Shown one piece after another: positions 1 to 9,015 of a stretch of DNA of 64,000 bases. The notes beneath the pieces were generated by a model, which ran no database searches, was not told the DNA's origin, and saw nothing but the letters and a program-made list of their open reading frames with translations. Source of the DNA: Flavobacterium profundi (GTDB taxonomy: Bacteria; Bacteroidota; Bacteroidia; Flavobacteriales; Flavobacteriaceae); assembly GCF_006491645.1 (NCBI RefSeq), contig NZ_VDCZ01000010.1:62001-126000 (forward strand), in the 5' to 3' direction. The first letter of the stretch is position 1; every line of letters starts with the position of its first letter. The translations under genes were made by a program, and so were the position numbers.

Positions 1-1725
1 ATCTTTGATTATAAGAAAAATTTCTGATTCTGACTGAATAATATCCAATTGTATTTCAGAAGCATAAGCATGTTTTAAAATGTTGTTTATTGCTTCTTGA
101 ATAATTCTGTAAATATTCAATAGAATTGAATCGTCTAAGGTATTAATTTTTTCGTCTATTAATATATTTTTATGAATCTTTATTCCTTTTTTCTCTGGAA
201 TTAAACACAAACTATGAATCAATTGCGAAAATTCGATATCTAATATTTTATCTGAATTTAAATCGTGTGACCAATCTCGCACTTCATTATACAGTTTATC
301 TATTTTGTCCACGACTGAATTAATAGCATTGGCATCCAAGACCTTCTCATTTGTTAACGCCACTTTTAAAGCTCCAATTTCATTTGCAATACCATCATGC
401 AATTCTAAGGATAGTCGAGAACGTTCTTCTGATTTTGCTTTAATTTTTTCTTTTATAATTTCGGTACGTTGATTTTCCAACATCGATTTCAATTGTTCTT
501 CATGAAGTAATTTTTGGTTGTTTCTAAGCTTCTTTTGTGTTTTTATTTTATTAAAATACACCCCTATTAAAGTTACTAATAACACCAAAAGAATCCCAAA
601 ACCAATTACAAATTGAGATTTAATTTTCTGCTCTTTTTGAATGATTTTTTCTTTTAAGGCTAATTCTTTTTTGTTTTCTCTCAATTGAAATCGAGATTCT
701 AAATCACTTCCTAACTTTGCTTTTTCAACGTTAAAAATACTATCGTTAATCTTATTAAATAAAGCCAAGCTTTCATTTTCATTTAAAAAATCTCCCTGAC
801 TGGAATAGTAATCTTTATAAGCCAAATAAATATCTTTTAATACTAAAATATTTCCTTGATTAAATTCTAAAGCTTTATCTAAATTAAATTTGATTAAGCG
901 TTCATTCTTTTCGATTCTTGCCAAATGAGACAAATTCAAATACGTACTCGACAATAAGCTTGAAAAGCCATTCTTTCGCTGATAATGCAACGATTCGTAT
1001 AGACATTGATTGGAGTTTTCTATATCTCCTAATAAAAGGTATACATAACCTAATTTATTTAAAAACAAAGGATAATCATACACATCTTTTTCGTCAAAGA
1101 GTGCAAAACCTGTCAACAAATTTTCTTTCGCATTCAAGTAATCTCCTTTTTTAAGAGCCACTTCACTCTTTCGTAAATAATATTCTTGTTCGGAAGATTT
1201 ACCTCGAATAAGACGGAAAGATTTATCTAAATATTCGTTTGCTTTTTCTAATTGCTTTTCTCTTAAAAACAAATCTCCCATTAACATATACATCAACCCT
1301 TTTTGTTGTGGAAATTGAGATTCGTTTATTTTAAGTAACGCTTGGGTTAACTCTTCAATTAATACATTGCTATCCACATAATTAATTCCCCATGTCGCAT
1401 AATCAATAACCGATTGATAATAGGGTTCTTTTGCCAAGAAGTGTTCTTTTGAAAATTGCAATTGTTTTTGGTAAAAATAACGTGCCGAATCCACGTTACC
1501 AGAGTAATCGTGTATATAACCTAAATAACGATACGCAATAATTTTTTGATCATTTGTTTTAGCCAATTTATAAAGTTGATACGCCTCATTTTTTGCTTTT
1601 AAAGGTGCATTTATATATTGCGCAACAACTTTTTCTTTAATCAAATCAAATTCTGTATTGGAAGAATTTTGAGCAATTAAAGTTTGAAACATACAAACTA
1701 ATAAAAAGGCAATCTTTCTTTTCAT
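1..1725 (-). CDS. TPR-containing sensor histidine kinase (HisKA_3 type), 3'-truncated by window edge
   Basis: The reading frame is open from an ATG at 1725 to base 1, so only the first 575 residues are present. Residues 1-18 form a signal peptide. Residues 20-330 are helical and TPR-like, as expected for a periplasmic sensor. A membrane segment lies near residues 369-389, followed by a coiled coil. The H-box reads SLELHDGIANEIGALK with the phospho-acceptor at His443, which is the DesK/NarX (HisKA_3) type. The window stops just before the ATPase G1 box, after the residues LIIKD. Kinases of this architecture are common in Bacteroidota and usually pair with a LuxR-type regulator, which would lie outside the window. 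It is divergent from uppP. Confidence 0.9.
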   Translation of the reverse strand, partial: MKRKIAFLLVCMFQTLIAQNSSNTEFDLIKEKVVAQYINAPLKAKNEAYQLYKLAKTNDQKIIAYRYLGYIHDYSGNVDSARYFYQKQLQFSKEHFLAKEPYYQSVIDYATWGINYVDSNVLIEELTQALLKINESQFPQQKGLMYMLMGDLFLREKQLEKANEYLDKSFRLIRGKSSEQEYYLRKSEVALKKGDYLNAKENLLTGFALFDEKDVYDYPLFLNKLGYVYLLLGDIENSNQCLYESLHYQRKNGFSSLLSSTYLNLSHLARIEKNERLIKFNLDKALEFNQGNILVLKDIYLAYKDYYSSQGDFLNENESLALFNKINDSIFNVEKAKLGSDLESRFQLRENKKELALKEKIIQKEQKIKSQFVIGFGILLVLLVTLIGVYFNKIKTQKKLRNNQKLLHEEQLKSMLENQRTEIIKEKIKAKSEERSRLSLELHDGIANEIGALKVALTNEKVLDANAINSVVDKIDKLYNEVRDWSHDLNSDKILDIEFSQLIHSLCLIPEKKGIKIHKNILIDEKINTLDDSILLNIYRIIQEAINNILKHAYASEIQLDIIQSESEIFLIIKD

Positions 1726-1756
1726 TTCAGTAATAGCTGAGTAATTTTAGTGAAAT

Positions 1757-1783
1757 CAAACTTACTAAACTACAAAAAAACAA
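1757..1783 (-). promoter_or_regulatory. promoter of the TPR histidine kinase
   Basis: On the minus strand TTG (1783-1781) is followed after 16 nt by TAAGTTTG (1764-1757), close to the Bacteroidota primary-sigma consensus TTG-N17-23-TAnnTTTG. It would give a leader of about 25 nt. Confidence 0.45.
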
Positions 1784-1805
1784 CTAAAACTATTATAAAA
1801 AAACA

Positions 1806-1813
1806 TATTTTTG
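1806..1813 (+). promoter_or_regulatory. -7 element for uppP
   Basis: TATTTTTG matches TAnnTTTG. It ends 7 nt before the uppP ATG, so the transcript would be leaderless or nearly so. No clear -33 TTG is present. Confidence 0.3.
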
Positions 1814-1820
1814 TAAAATT

Positions 1821-2606
1821 ATGAATACACTACAAGCAATTATACTTGCAATTATTGAAGGTATAACCGAATTTTTACCTGTATCTTCTACAGGCCACAT
1901 GATTATTGCCTCTTCTTTTTTTGGTATCGCAGGGGACGATTTTACCAAACTTTTTACGATTGTCATTCAATTAGGAACTATACTTTCTGTTGTGGTTCTC
2001 TATTTCAAACGTTTTTTTCAAAGTATTAATTTTTATTACAAATTATTTGTAGCGTTTCTTCCAGCTGTAGTATTTGGTTTATTATTAAATGACATCATTG
2101 ATAGTTTATTAGAAAACCCAATTGTAGTTGCCATTTCCTTAATTATAGGAGGCTTCATACTCTTAAAAGTAGATGATTGGTTTGGAAATTCTGAAAACAC
2201 AGAAATATCCTATGTAACCGCATTAAAAATTGGTTTTTTTCAATGTTTAGCAATGATTCCTGGTGTTTCTAGAAGTGGAGCAAGTATTGTAGGTGGAATG
2301 AGTCAAAAGTTATCACGAACAGCCGCAGCTGAATTTTCATTTTTTCTAGCCATTCCAACTATGTTAGGTGCAACAGTTAAAAAATTATATGATTATTATA
2401 AAGCAGGATTTGAATTAACACAAGACCAAACCCAATTGTTACTTATTGGAAATGTAGTTGGCTTTATAGTAGCCTTAATCGCTATAACATCATTCATTGG
2501 CTACCTAACTAAGCATGGTTTTAAAGTATTTGGTTACTACCGAATAGTTGCTGGTATAGCAATACTAATTATTCATTTTTTTATTAAAGAATTAACTATT
2601 ATATAA
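1821..2606 (+). CDS. uppP: undecaprenyl-diphosphate phosphatase (UppP/BacA)
   Basis: This inner-membrane enzyme dephosphorylates undecaprenyl diphosphate to recycle the lipid carrier of peptidoglycan and O-antigen synthesis. Its 261 residues match the family length and are dominated by hydrophobic helices. Both family motifs are visible: [14 protein letters not shown] at residues 13-26 and PGVSRSGAS at 147-155, which build the active site. The stop codon overlaps the truB ATG by one base (TAATG), so the two genes are translationally coupled. It begins an operon running to at least 3854. Confidence 0.97.
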   Translation: MNTLQAIILAIIEGITEFLPVSSTGHMIIASSFFGIAGDDFTKLFTIVIQLGTILSVVVLYFKRFFQSINFYYKLFVAFLPAVVFGLLLNDIIDSLLENPIVVAISLIIGGFILLKVDDWFGNSENTEISYVTALKIGFFQCLAMIPGVSRSGASIVGGMSQKLSRTAAAEFSFFLAIPTMLGATVKKLYDYYKAGFELTQDQTQLLLIGNVVGFIVALIAITSFIGYLTKHGFKVFGYYRIVAGIAILIIHFFIKELTII

Positions 2607-3304
2607 TGACAGCTGAAGATTTCTTGAATGGTCAAATTCTATTAATCGACAAACCTTTAACTTGGTCTTCTTTTCAAGCGGTTAATAAATTGAAATACAT
2701 TTTAAAAAAACGCTATGATTTGCCTAAAAAATTTAAAATTGGCCATGCAGGAACACTAGATCCACTTGCTTCTGGTTTATTGATTATTTGTACTGGTAAG
2801 TTTACCAAAAAAATAACCGAAATTCAATCTCAAGAAAAAGAATACACTGGTACAATTACCGTTGGAGCCACAACACCTTCTTATGATTTAGAAACGGATA
2901 TTGACGCTACTTTCCCAATAGAACATATTACTGACGCTTTAATTAATGAGACTACCAATCAGTTTTTAGGCGAAATTGATCAAAAGCCACCTGTTTTTTC
3001 CGCAATTAAAAAAGACGGAAAACGTTTATATGAACATGCAAGAGCTGGAGAAGAAGTAGAAATTAAAGCCCGAAAAACCACTATCTATGAATTTGAAATT
3101 ACACGCATTCAGCTTCCAGAAATCGACTTTAGAATCAAATGTAGTAAAGGAACTTACATAAGATCTATTGCATATGATTTTGGTATAGCTCTTCAATCTG
3201 GCGGACATTTAACGGCTTTGAGAAGAACAAAGATTGGTGATTACGATGTAAACAATGCGGTTGACCCTGTAAGTTTTGAAAAAAATATAGTACATGAAAT
3301 TTAA
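2606..3304 (+). CDS. truB: tRNA pseudouridine(55) synthase TruB
   Basis: It isomerises U55 to pseudouridine in the T loop of tRNAs. The motif GHAGTLDPLASGLL at residues 46-59 contains the catalytic Asp52, and a downstream KGTYIRSIAYDFG motif is also typical. At 232 residues it is the short Bacteroidota form without a C-terminal PUA domain. It overlaps uppP by 1 nt at its start and the next gene by 11 nt at its end, which indicates a tightly packed operon. Confidence 0.97.
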   Translation: MTAEDFLNGQILLIDKPLTWSSFQAVNKLKYILKKRYDLPKKFKIGHAGTLDPLASGLLIICTGKFTKKITEIQSQEKEYTGTITVGATTPSYDLETDIDATFPIEHITDALINETTNQFLGEIDQKPPVFSAIKKDGKRLYEHARAGEEVEIKARKTTIYEFEITRIQLPEIDFRIKCSKGTYIRSIAYDFGIALQSGGHLTALRRTKIGDYDVNNAVDPVSFEKNIVHEI

Positions 3305-3854
3305 AGCCTTATTTTTCATTGTTTTCGTGTACCAATTCAATTTTGGTCAAGTAGAAACTATTATTAATGAAAATCAAACCCCTACAGAAAAATTTACTTA
3401 CACTCAATTTGATATTGCTGTTCCCTTAAAAGGAAACAAAAACAGAGGAGCCTATTATTCTGATGGATCACGAGATGATAATTGGTTTGTTCCAGACGGT
3501 TTAGGTGCCAAATTTGGTTATGGGGTTCACTATAAAAAATGGATTGGCTTAAGCGCAAATTCAGGTATCGATTTTTACGGAAGTTATAAATTAGTAACCG
3601 TTCCTGTATTTACAAATTTAAGAATCAGCCCAAGAATAGGTGACGAATCTAGGATAACCTTACAATATGGTATAGGAAAATCTTTTGCTGTTGGAAGAGG
3701 TCATTTACAAGGTAGTTATCAGAAAATTAGTATTGGGCTCGAATTTGAAGGTATCTGTTTGTTTATTGAAGGCAATAATCATGGATATACGGTTGGCAAT
3801 TCTATAGATGAAGTCTATAGCATTAATCTTGGTTTTTGTTTGTTTAGTTTTTAA
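3294..3854 (+). CDS. small outer-membrane beta-barrel-like protein, function unknown
   Basis: The 186-residue product starts with a signal peptide (MKFKALFFIVFVYQFNFGQ, likely cleaved after FG or GQ). The rest alternates short Gly/aromatic-rich strands such as GLGAKFGYGVHYKKWIGL and ends in LGFCLFSF, a terminal Phe as in barrels inserted by the BAM machinery. The start codon lies 11 nt inside truB, so translation is probably coupled. I do not recognise a named family. The envelope location is an inference from the signal peptide and strand pattern. Confidence 0.75.
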   Translation: MKFKALFFIVFVYQFNFGQVETIINENQTPTEKFTYTQFDIAVPLKGNKNRGAYYSDGSRDDNWFVPDGLGAKFGYGVHYKKWIGLSANSGIDFYGSYKLVTVPVFTNLRISPRIGDESRITLQYGIGKSFAVGRGHLQGSYQKISIGLEFEGICLFIEGNNHGYTVGNSIDEVYSINLGFCLFSF

Positions 3855-3978
3855 TCCCACTTTTCTTTTAAAATAAGATAATAAAAAACGCTCTGTTTCT
3901 CACCCCTATTTATGGGGGTTAATGTTACTATAAGAATACCTTCTTTTGTAGCCAACTAACTTTCTAAATACAGAGCAA

Positions 3979-5814
3979 ATGAGGAACCAAGTTATAACGA
4001 GAAGAGCGCTCATTCGTAAATTATTTACGAACCCAAAGGTTAGTACGCTTCAAAAAGATCCTTTATTTGAAAAATATTCTAGGAAAGTTTTTAATGGAAG
4101 AAGAACTTTAGCCCCAAATTCTACCGTAGCTTCAACTAAAAATTCCGAACTAGAACGAGTTAATCCAGTAACATCTGGTTTAGAAACCTACAGTGGCTCA
4201 TGGACTGAAAGAGAAGCAATTCATTTACTCAAAAGAACGGGTTTTGGATTTAAAAAATCTGATTTGGATACCATTTCAAATGTATCTATGACAGAAGCAG
4301 TCAATTTAATTTTGTCAATTGACACAACTTCTCCATCGCCACCCATAAATAATTATGAATTGGATGAACCCGATGAAAATAATTTACCTTATGGAGCGGA
4401 TTGGACTATAGACCCATTTATAACCAATAATACTGGAAATACCACTGATAGAAAGCGAATGAATAGCCTAACTTCTTGGATGACGAACTTAGCTATCAAT
4501 CAGGATATTTCAATAAGAGAAAAAATGGTCTTGTTTTGGTATCATTTTATCCCAGTTGATTTTGATTTTATTAAAGCCAGCTCAAACCAATATATATCAG
4601 GAAATACAGCTCGAGTTTGTTATTTATATATTAAGAATTTAAGAGACTACTCTGGTGGCAATTTTAAAGCTTTAATAAGAAGTATTGCTACACAGCCTGC
4701 CATGATGTATTATTTAAATAATCAAGCGAATACCAATACTGCTCCAGATGAAAATTTTGCAAGAGAAATCATGGAATTATTTACATTAGGAAAAGGTTCT
4801 AACAGTCAATATTCGCAACCGGATGTTATTGAAGCAGCAAAAGTACTTACAGGTTGGCGTGTTCAAAATTTAAACACACCTAATCCTACTACAGAATTTG
4901 TTCCTAACAAACATGATGAAAGCACCAAACAGTTTTCTCCTTTTTTTAATAATACAACCATAAACAGTGGTGGTGCACAAGAATTAGACGACTTTATTGA
5001 TATGATTTTTTCTAAATCTGAAGTTGTTTCCCAATATATCTGCAGAAGATTATATCGCTTTTTTGTCTATTATGATATTGATCCATATATTGAAACCAAT
5101 GTAATTGAACCATTAGCTCAACATTTTGTTGCTAATAATTGGGATATTTTACCTGTTTTAGATAAGTTATTTAAAAGCCAACATTTTTATGACATGGCAA
5201 ACCGAGGAGTTTATATTAAATCTCCATTGGATTTATTTATCGGGTTTTTAAGAACATTTAATATTAACACTACTATTAGTGATCCAACTAATTATGATGC
5301 TCAATATTATATATGGCAACGTTTCGATAATCTTTTAGCTGATATGGAGCAAAGCATGGGTAGCATTCCCAATGTTGCCGGATGGCAAGCTTTTTATCAA
5401 AATCCTTCTTTTCATGAATATTGGATTAATTCGAATACCATTCAAAAACGTTTCGCCTATATTTCCTATGCTTTCTATGGTATTACATTTACACGAAATG
5501 GTTTAACCACAAAAATAAAAGCAGATACTTTAGAATTTGTATCCCAATTTTCAAATTCTATTTGTGCTGATCCAAATCTTTTGGTTGATGAATGTATTAA
5601 ATATCTATTACCAATTGATTTGAGTATGGAACAAAAAAGCATCCTGAAAACTCAAAATTTACTTTCAGGTCAAGCTACCGATTATTATTGGACACAAGCT
5701 TGGAATAGCTATATTCAGGATCCAACAAATGAAACCAAGAAACTAGCGGTAAGCAGTCGTTTGAATAGTTTATTCCTTACGCTTATACAATTAGCTGAAT
5801 TTCAATTAATGTAA
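3979..5814 (+). CDS. DUF1800 family protein
   Basis: The 611-residue product matches the DUF1800 pattern: an N-terminal helical segment EAIHLLKRTGFG near residue 78, then REKMVLFWYHFI, then FAREIMELFTLG near residues 263-274, then YICRRLYRFFVYYDID. The biochemical function of DUF1800 is not established. It is followed after 11 nt by a DUF1501 gene, a pairing seen across many phyla that implies joint function. The N-terminus (MRNQVITRRALIRKLF) contains two arginines but lacks a hydrophobic stretch, so I see no classical export signal although its partner is exported. Confidence 0.9.
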   Translation: MRNQVITRRALIRKLFTNPKVSTLQKDPLFEKYSRKVFNGRRTLAPNSTVASTKNSELERVNPVTSGLETYSGSWTEREAIHLLKRTGFGFKKSDLDTISNVSMTEAVNLILSIDTTSPSPPINNYELDEPDENNLPYGADWTIDPFITNNTGNTTDRKRMNSLTSWMTNLAINQDISIREKMVLFWYHFIPVDFDFIKASSNQYISGNTARVCYLYIKNLRDYSGGNFKALIRSIATQPAMMYYLNNQANTNTAPDENFAREIMELFTLGKGSNSQYSQPDVIEAAKVLTGWRVQNLNTPNPTTEFVPNKHDESTKQFSPFFNNTTINSGGAQELDDFIDMIFSKSEVVSQYICRRLYRFFVYYDIDPYIETNVIEPLAQHFVANNWDILPVLDKLFKSQHFYDMANRGVYIKSPLDLFIGFLRTFNINTTISDPTNYDAQYYIWQRFDNLLADMEQSMGSIPNVAGWQAFYQNPSFHEYWINSNTIQKRFAYISYAFYGITFTRNGLTTKIKADTLEFVSQFSNSICADPNLLVDECIKYLLPIDLSMEQKSILKTQNLLSGQATDYYWTQAWNSYIQDPTNETKKLAVSSRLNSLFLTLIQLAEFQLM

Positions 5815-5825
5815 TCTGAAATAAC

Positions 5826-7424
5826 ATGAAAAGAAGAAAATTTATACAAACCTCAGCTTTAGTTGCCGCTCCTTTATTATTCAATAAAATTCCGGTTTTA
5901 GCTTCTTCACATTTGGAAAGCACTAATTTAGAAATGTTAGCCAATGCTGCCTTATCCTGTGGTAAAATACTAGTTATTGTACAAATGAGTGGTGGTAATG
6001 ATGGTTTAAATATGGTTTTTCCAAGAGATAAATGGAGTGAATTATCTAATGCAAGACCTAACATTCTCTTAAATGAAAATGACGTATTAACTTTGAATAA
6101 CAACCCCACAACTGGTTTACATCCTTCTATGGTGGAAATGCAAAACTTATACAATCAAGGTGAATTGATGATTGTTCAAGGAGTTTCTTATCCAAATCCT
6201 AGTTATAGTCATTTTCGTGCAACAGATATTTGGTTTACAGGTTCTCAAAGTGATGAAACTTTAAATACAGGATGGATAGGCAGAGCTTTAGATGCCATTT
6301 ACCCCAATTATCCAGAAGCGTATCCAAATAGTGATATGAGAGACCCTTTAGCAGTACAAATAGGTTCAACGCTTCCTTTTTCTCTTCAAGGTCCTAATAT
6401 CAATATGGGTTATAGTGCACCCGATCCCAATCAGTTACTCAATGTCATCAATGAAACAACTGATCCAGCTCCAAATACAGATTATGGTTTAGAACTTACC
6501 TTCCTTCGATTGATGAAGGATCAAAGTAACGCTTATAAGGAAACCATTCAAACAGCTTATAATGTACCCCAAGAACAAACTACAGCATATCCTGATGATA
6601 AATTAGCTGCCCAATTAAAAATCGTGGCACGTTTAATTAATGGTGGACTACAAACCCCAATTTATATCGTGAACCACCACAAAAGTTTCGATACCCATGA
6701 AAATCAAATTATGGAGTCGGACAGAAAATTAGGAAGACAACCTGAAAATTTAACCATCCTTTCCAAAGCCATTGGAGCATTCCAAGCCGATTTAAAAAAA
6801 ATGGGCAAAGCGGATAAAGTTACCGGAATGACATTTAGTGAATTTGGAAGACGAATTAAAAGCAATGACAGTTTAGGTACCGACCACGGTTCGAGTGCTC
6901 CCGTACTTTTCTTCGGAAGCTCATTAAATACTGGTGTTGCCAATGTTATCGGAACCAGCCAACCTGTATCAGGAATGATTGGTTCATCACCCGATTTGCC
7001 CCAAAATGCCGCTGTAAATCAACAAGTACCTATGCAATTTGATTTCAGACAACTCTATGCTACTATTATGAAAGACTGGCTTTGTATGACAGATGATCAA
7101 ACAAGAGCTGTGCTAGGAAATAGTTTTGAAACCTTACCTATTTTCAGAAACAATTCTTTTGATCCACCAGTCGATAACGATTTCATCCTTCTTTTCCCCA
7201 ACCCGATTAGTAATAATCAAATTAACGTAGCGTTCAAAAAGTTTATCAATACAGAAGTAAAAGTGAGTGTTCATGCTGTATCTGGTAAACTTATTTACGC
7301 TAACAAACATTTTGTACTAGGTGATACCCTAACCTTTTCACCTAGTACAATTCTTTCTAAAGGAGTTTATATTTTAGAAATAACCTACCACACTAGCGTG
7401 CTTCAGAAGAAATTTTTAGTGTAA
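5826..7424 (+). CDS. DUF1501 family protein with Tat-like signal and T9SS C-terminal sorting domain
   Basis: The 532-residue product belongs to the DUF1501 family, which has an alkaline-phosphatase/sulfatase-like fold. Visible motifs are VQMSGGNDGLNMVFP near residues 52-66, SYSHFRATDIW near 126, and FSEFGRRIKSNDSLGTDHGS near 338-357. The N-terminus MKRRKFIQTSALVAAPLLF resembles a twin-arginine signal (RRxFI). The last ~80 residues, starting at LFPNPISNNQINVAF, form a type A T9SS sorting domain, so the protein is probably displayed on or released from the cell surface. It forms an operon with the DUF1800 gene. The last 9 nt overlap the convergent thioredoxin-like gene. Confidence 0.93.
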   Translation: MKRRKFIQTSALVAAPLLFNKIPVLASSHLESTNLEMLANAALSCGKILVIVQMSGGNDGLNMVFPRDKWSELSNARPNILLNENDVLTLNNNPTTGLHPSMVEMQNLYNQGELMIVQGVSYPNPSYSHFRATDIWFTGSQSDETLNTGWIGRALDAIYPNYPEAYPNSDMRDPLAVQIGSTLPFSLQGPNINMGYSAPDPNQLLNVINETTDPAPNTDYGLELTFLRLMKDQSNAYKETIQTAYNVPQEQTTAYPDDKLAAQLKIVARLINGGLQTPIYIVNHHKSFDTHENQIMESDRKLGRQPENLTILSKAIGAFQADLKKMGKADKVTGMTFSEFGRRIKSNDSLGTDHGSSAPVLFFGSSLNTGVANVIGTSQPVSGMIGSSPDLPQNAAVNQQVPMQFDFRQLYATIMKDWLCMTDDQTRAVLGNSFETLPIFRNNSFDPPVDNDFILLFPNPISNNQINVAFKKFINTEVKVSVHAVSGKLIYANKHFVLGDTLTFSPSTILSKGVYILEITYHTSVLQKKFLV

Positions 7425-8054
7425 TATTTCTTCTGAATTACTTTTTCTTTCATGCAAATAAGAAGCAATTAAATCATAAATTTCTTCTTGAGTGGTAATT
7501 CCTTTGTCTTGTAAATACCATTTTTGAAGTTCAATTTTTGCGGTTTCATCAATAACTCCATGTAATGCTTTATAATCTGCAATTAGTTTTTTAGCCGGTA
7601 AGGGTCTTGGACCCCAATCACCAATTACTTCTTTCGTCGTTGCATCCCATAAAATGAGTTTTGGTATGGAACGACTACCATTCGTTAAAAAAACATTCAT
7701 AAGTGCTTCATTATCATCTCTCAATACAATTTTCAAATCAATTTTCGAAGAGAATTCCGCCATCTTATTCATAATTGGCAATAATTGTGCTGCATCACCA
7801 CACCATCCTTCTGAAATTACCAGCCAAGTTAAAGAAATTGGCAACTCCTTTATTTTTTTTTGAATAGCATCTGTAATCGCAATAGTTTTATCCAAACGTT
7901 TCATTCTGGTTTCGTTCAATTGCGAATAATGTAATAATGCTTCACTCTGAGTATGTCCTGTAACTTTTCCTTCTTCCATAAGTTTAGCAACTATCGTTTT
8001 ATAGGTTTCGTAAGTAACCGCATTTGAAAGTGCTTTTTCAATTATATTTTTCAT
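7416..8054 (-). CDS. thioredoxin-fold protein with a single active-site cysteine
   Basis: The 212-residue protein has a central thioredoxin-like domain: TWLVISEGWCGDAAQLLP near residues 76-93, and a cis-proline loop SRSIPKLILWD. The active site reads WCGDA, so the second Cys of CxxC is replaced and only Cys85 remains, which argues against ordinary disulfide exchange. A helical N-terminal region precedes the fold. There is no signal peptide, so it is probably cytoplasmic. It is convergent with the DUF1501 gene (9-nt overlap) and divergent from the patatin gene. A bacillithiol/glutathione-like monothiol or peroxidase-linked role is possible but cannot be decided here. Confidence 0.85.
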   Translation of the reverse strand: MKNIIEKALSNAVTYETYKTIVAKLMEEGKVTGHTQSEALLHYSQLNETRMKRLDKTIAITDAIQKKIKELPISLTWLVISEGWCGDAAQLLPIMNKMAEFSSKIDLKIVLRDDNEALMNVFLTNGSRSIPKLILWDATTKEVIGDWGPRPLPAKKLIADYKALHGVIDETAKIELQKWYLQDKGITTQEEIYDLIASYLHERKSNSEEILH

Positions 8055-8073
8055 ATCGCTTTCCTTTATTTTA

Positions 8074-8081
8074 CAAATTTA
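8074..8081 (-). promoter_or_regulatory. -7 element for the thioredoxin-like gene
   Basis: The minus strand reads TAAATTTG (TAnnTTTG), 20 nt upstream of the ATG at 8054. It lies back to back with the patatin -7 element 5 bp away. No -33 TTG is seen. Confidence 0.35.
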
Positions 8082-8085
8082 AAGC

Positions 8086-8093
8086 TAAATTTG
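8086..8093 (+). promoter_or_regulatory. -7 element for the patatin gene
   Basis: TAAATTTG matches TAnnTTTG. It places transcription initiation near 8099, which excludes a start codon at 8024 and favours the ATG at 8168 (or a leaderless start at 8102). Confidence 0.35.
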
Positions 8094-8167
8094 GACATAA
8101 AATGTTCGTTAAGTTACATAACGAAATTTTAGAAACAGAAACTATTACAAGCAAACAAAAAACACCT

Positions 8168-8947
8168 ATGGATTTTCAATCAAAAGAAATTGGCATCGCT
8201 CTATCTGGTGGTGGATCAAAAGGAATTGCGCATGCTGGAGTACTTCAGTACTTGGAAGAACTCAAGGTTAAACCTACTGTGTTATCGGGTTCCAGTGCAG
8301 GAGCTATCATTGCAGCTATGTATGCTTTTGGGAAAACCCCAAAAGAAATCCTTACTTTTTTTCAATCCATTTATTTCTTCAATTGGAAACATTTTACCTT
8401 AAAAAAACCTGGAATAATTGATTCCGATTCTTTTAAAATTTATTTTAATACTATATTTGGAGAAACTAAAATTGGTGATTTACCTATTCCAGTAAAAATT
8501 ACAGCTACCGATTTAGTCAAAGGAAAATTAAAGATTTTCAACGACAATACGAAAGTAGTCGACGCAGTATTAGCATCTGCTTCCTTTCCTGGCATGTTAA
8601 CTCCATATGAAATTAACAAAAAACTATATAGTGATGGTGGTATTTTGAACCATTTCCCAACCGATTTACTGCAAGGCCATTGTGATTGTATCATTGGGGT
8701 TTATGTGAGTCCTATTCAAAATATTGAAGCCAAAGATTTAAAATCGATTAAAGCTGTTACCACAAGAGCTTTCGATTTATTATCGGCTCAAGGGAATTAT
8801 CAAAAATTCAGCCTTTGTGATCATATTATCGAACCCAAAGAATTAGCAAATTTTAGCACATTTGAAACCAATAAAGGGAAAATGCAAACTATTTTTGATA
8901 TTGGTTACCGCGAAGCTAAAAATACTTTACAAGAAATAAACGCATAA
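8168..8947 (+). CDS. patatin-like phospholipase (RssA/NTE type)
   Basis: This is a serine acyl hydrolase with a Ser-Asp dyad. GGGSKG (oxyanion hole) occurs at residues 14-19, the nucleophile elbow GSSAG at 41-45 with Ser43, and the dyad aspartate in SDGG near residue 157. I chose the ATG at 8168 because MDFQSKEIGIALSGGG is the usual N-terminus of this family and a promoter-like TAAATTTG sits at 8086. The frame stays open upstream to 8024 inside the divergent gene, and an ATG at 8102 is an alternative. At 259 residues it is a short, single-domain cytoplasmic patatin. The substrate is unknown. Confidence 0.9.
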   Translation: MDFQSKEIGIALSGGGSKGIAHAGVLQYLEELKVKPTVLSGSSAGAIIAAMYAFGKTPKEILTFFQSIYFFNWKHFTLKKPGIIDSDSFKIYFNTIFGETKIGDLPIPVKITATDLVKGKLKIFNDNTKVVDAVLASASFPGMLTPYEINKKLYSDGGILNHFPTDLLQGHCDCIIGVYVSPIQNIEAKDLKSIKAVTTRAFDLLSAQGNYQKFSLCDHIIEPKELANFSTFETNKGKMQTIFDIGYREAKNTLQEINA

Positions 8948-8981
8948 TAGTAGCAACATTTTTTTTCTGTAGATATATAAT

Positions 8982-8989
8982 TATATTTG
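8982..8989 (+). promoter_or_regulatory. -7 element for pyrH
   Basis: TATATTTG matches TAnnTTTG and lies 26 nt upstream of the pyrH ATG. The -33 region is T-rich without TTG. Confidence 0.4.
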
Positions 8990-9015
8990 CATCACGAAAA
9001 TAAACATACATTCTG

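Noticed and set aside
918..1154. 78-residue plus-strand frame
   Set aside because: It lies opposite the TPR region of the truncated histidine kinase, whose minus-strand frame is open from 1725 to 1 and carries clear domains.
3902..3925. CCCC/GGGG hairpin before the DUF1800 gene
   Set aside because: Only four to five base pairs around a 7-nt loop and no T-run, so it is too weak to call a terminator or regulatory element.
8024..8167. Longer start for the patatin at 8024
   Set aside because: It would begin inside the divergent thioredoxin-like gene and upstream of the TAAATTTG element at 8086. The residues before MDFQSKEIG do not look like the family.
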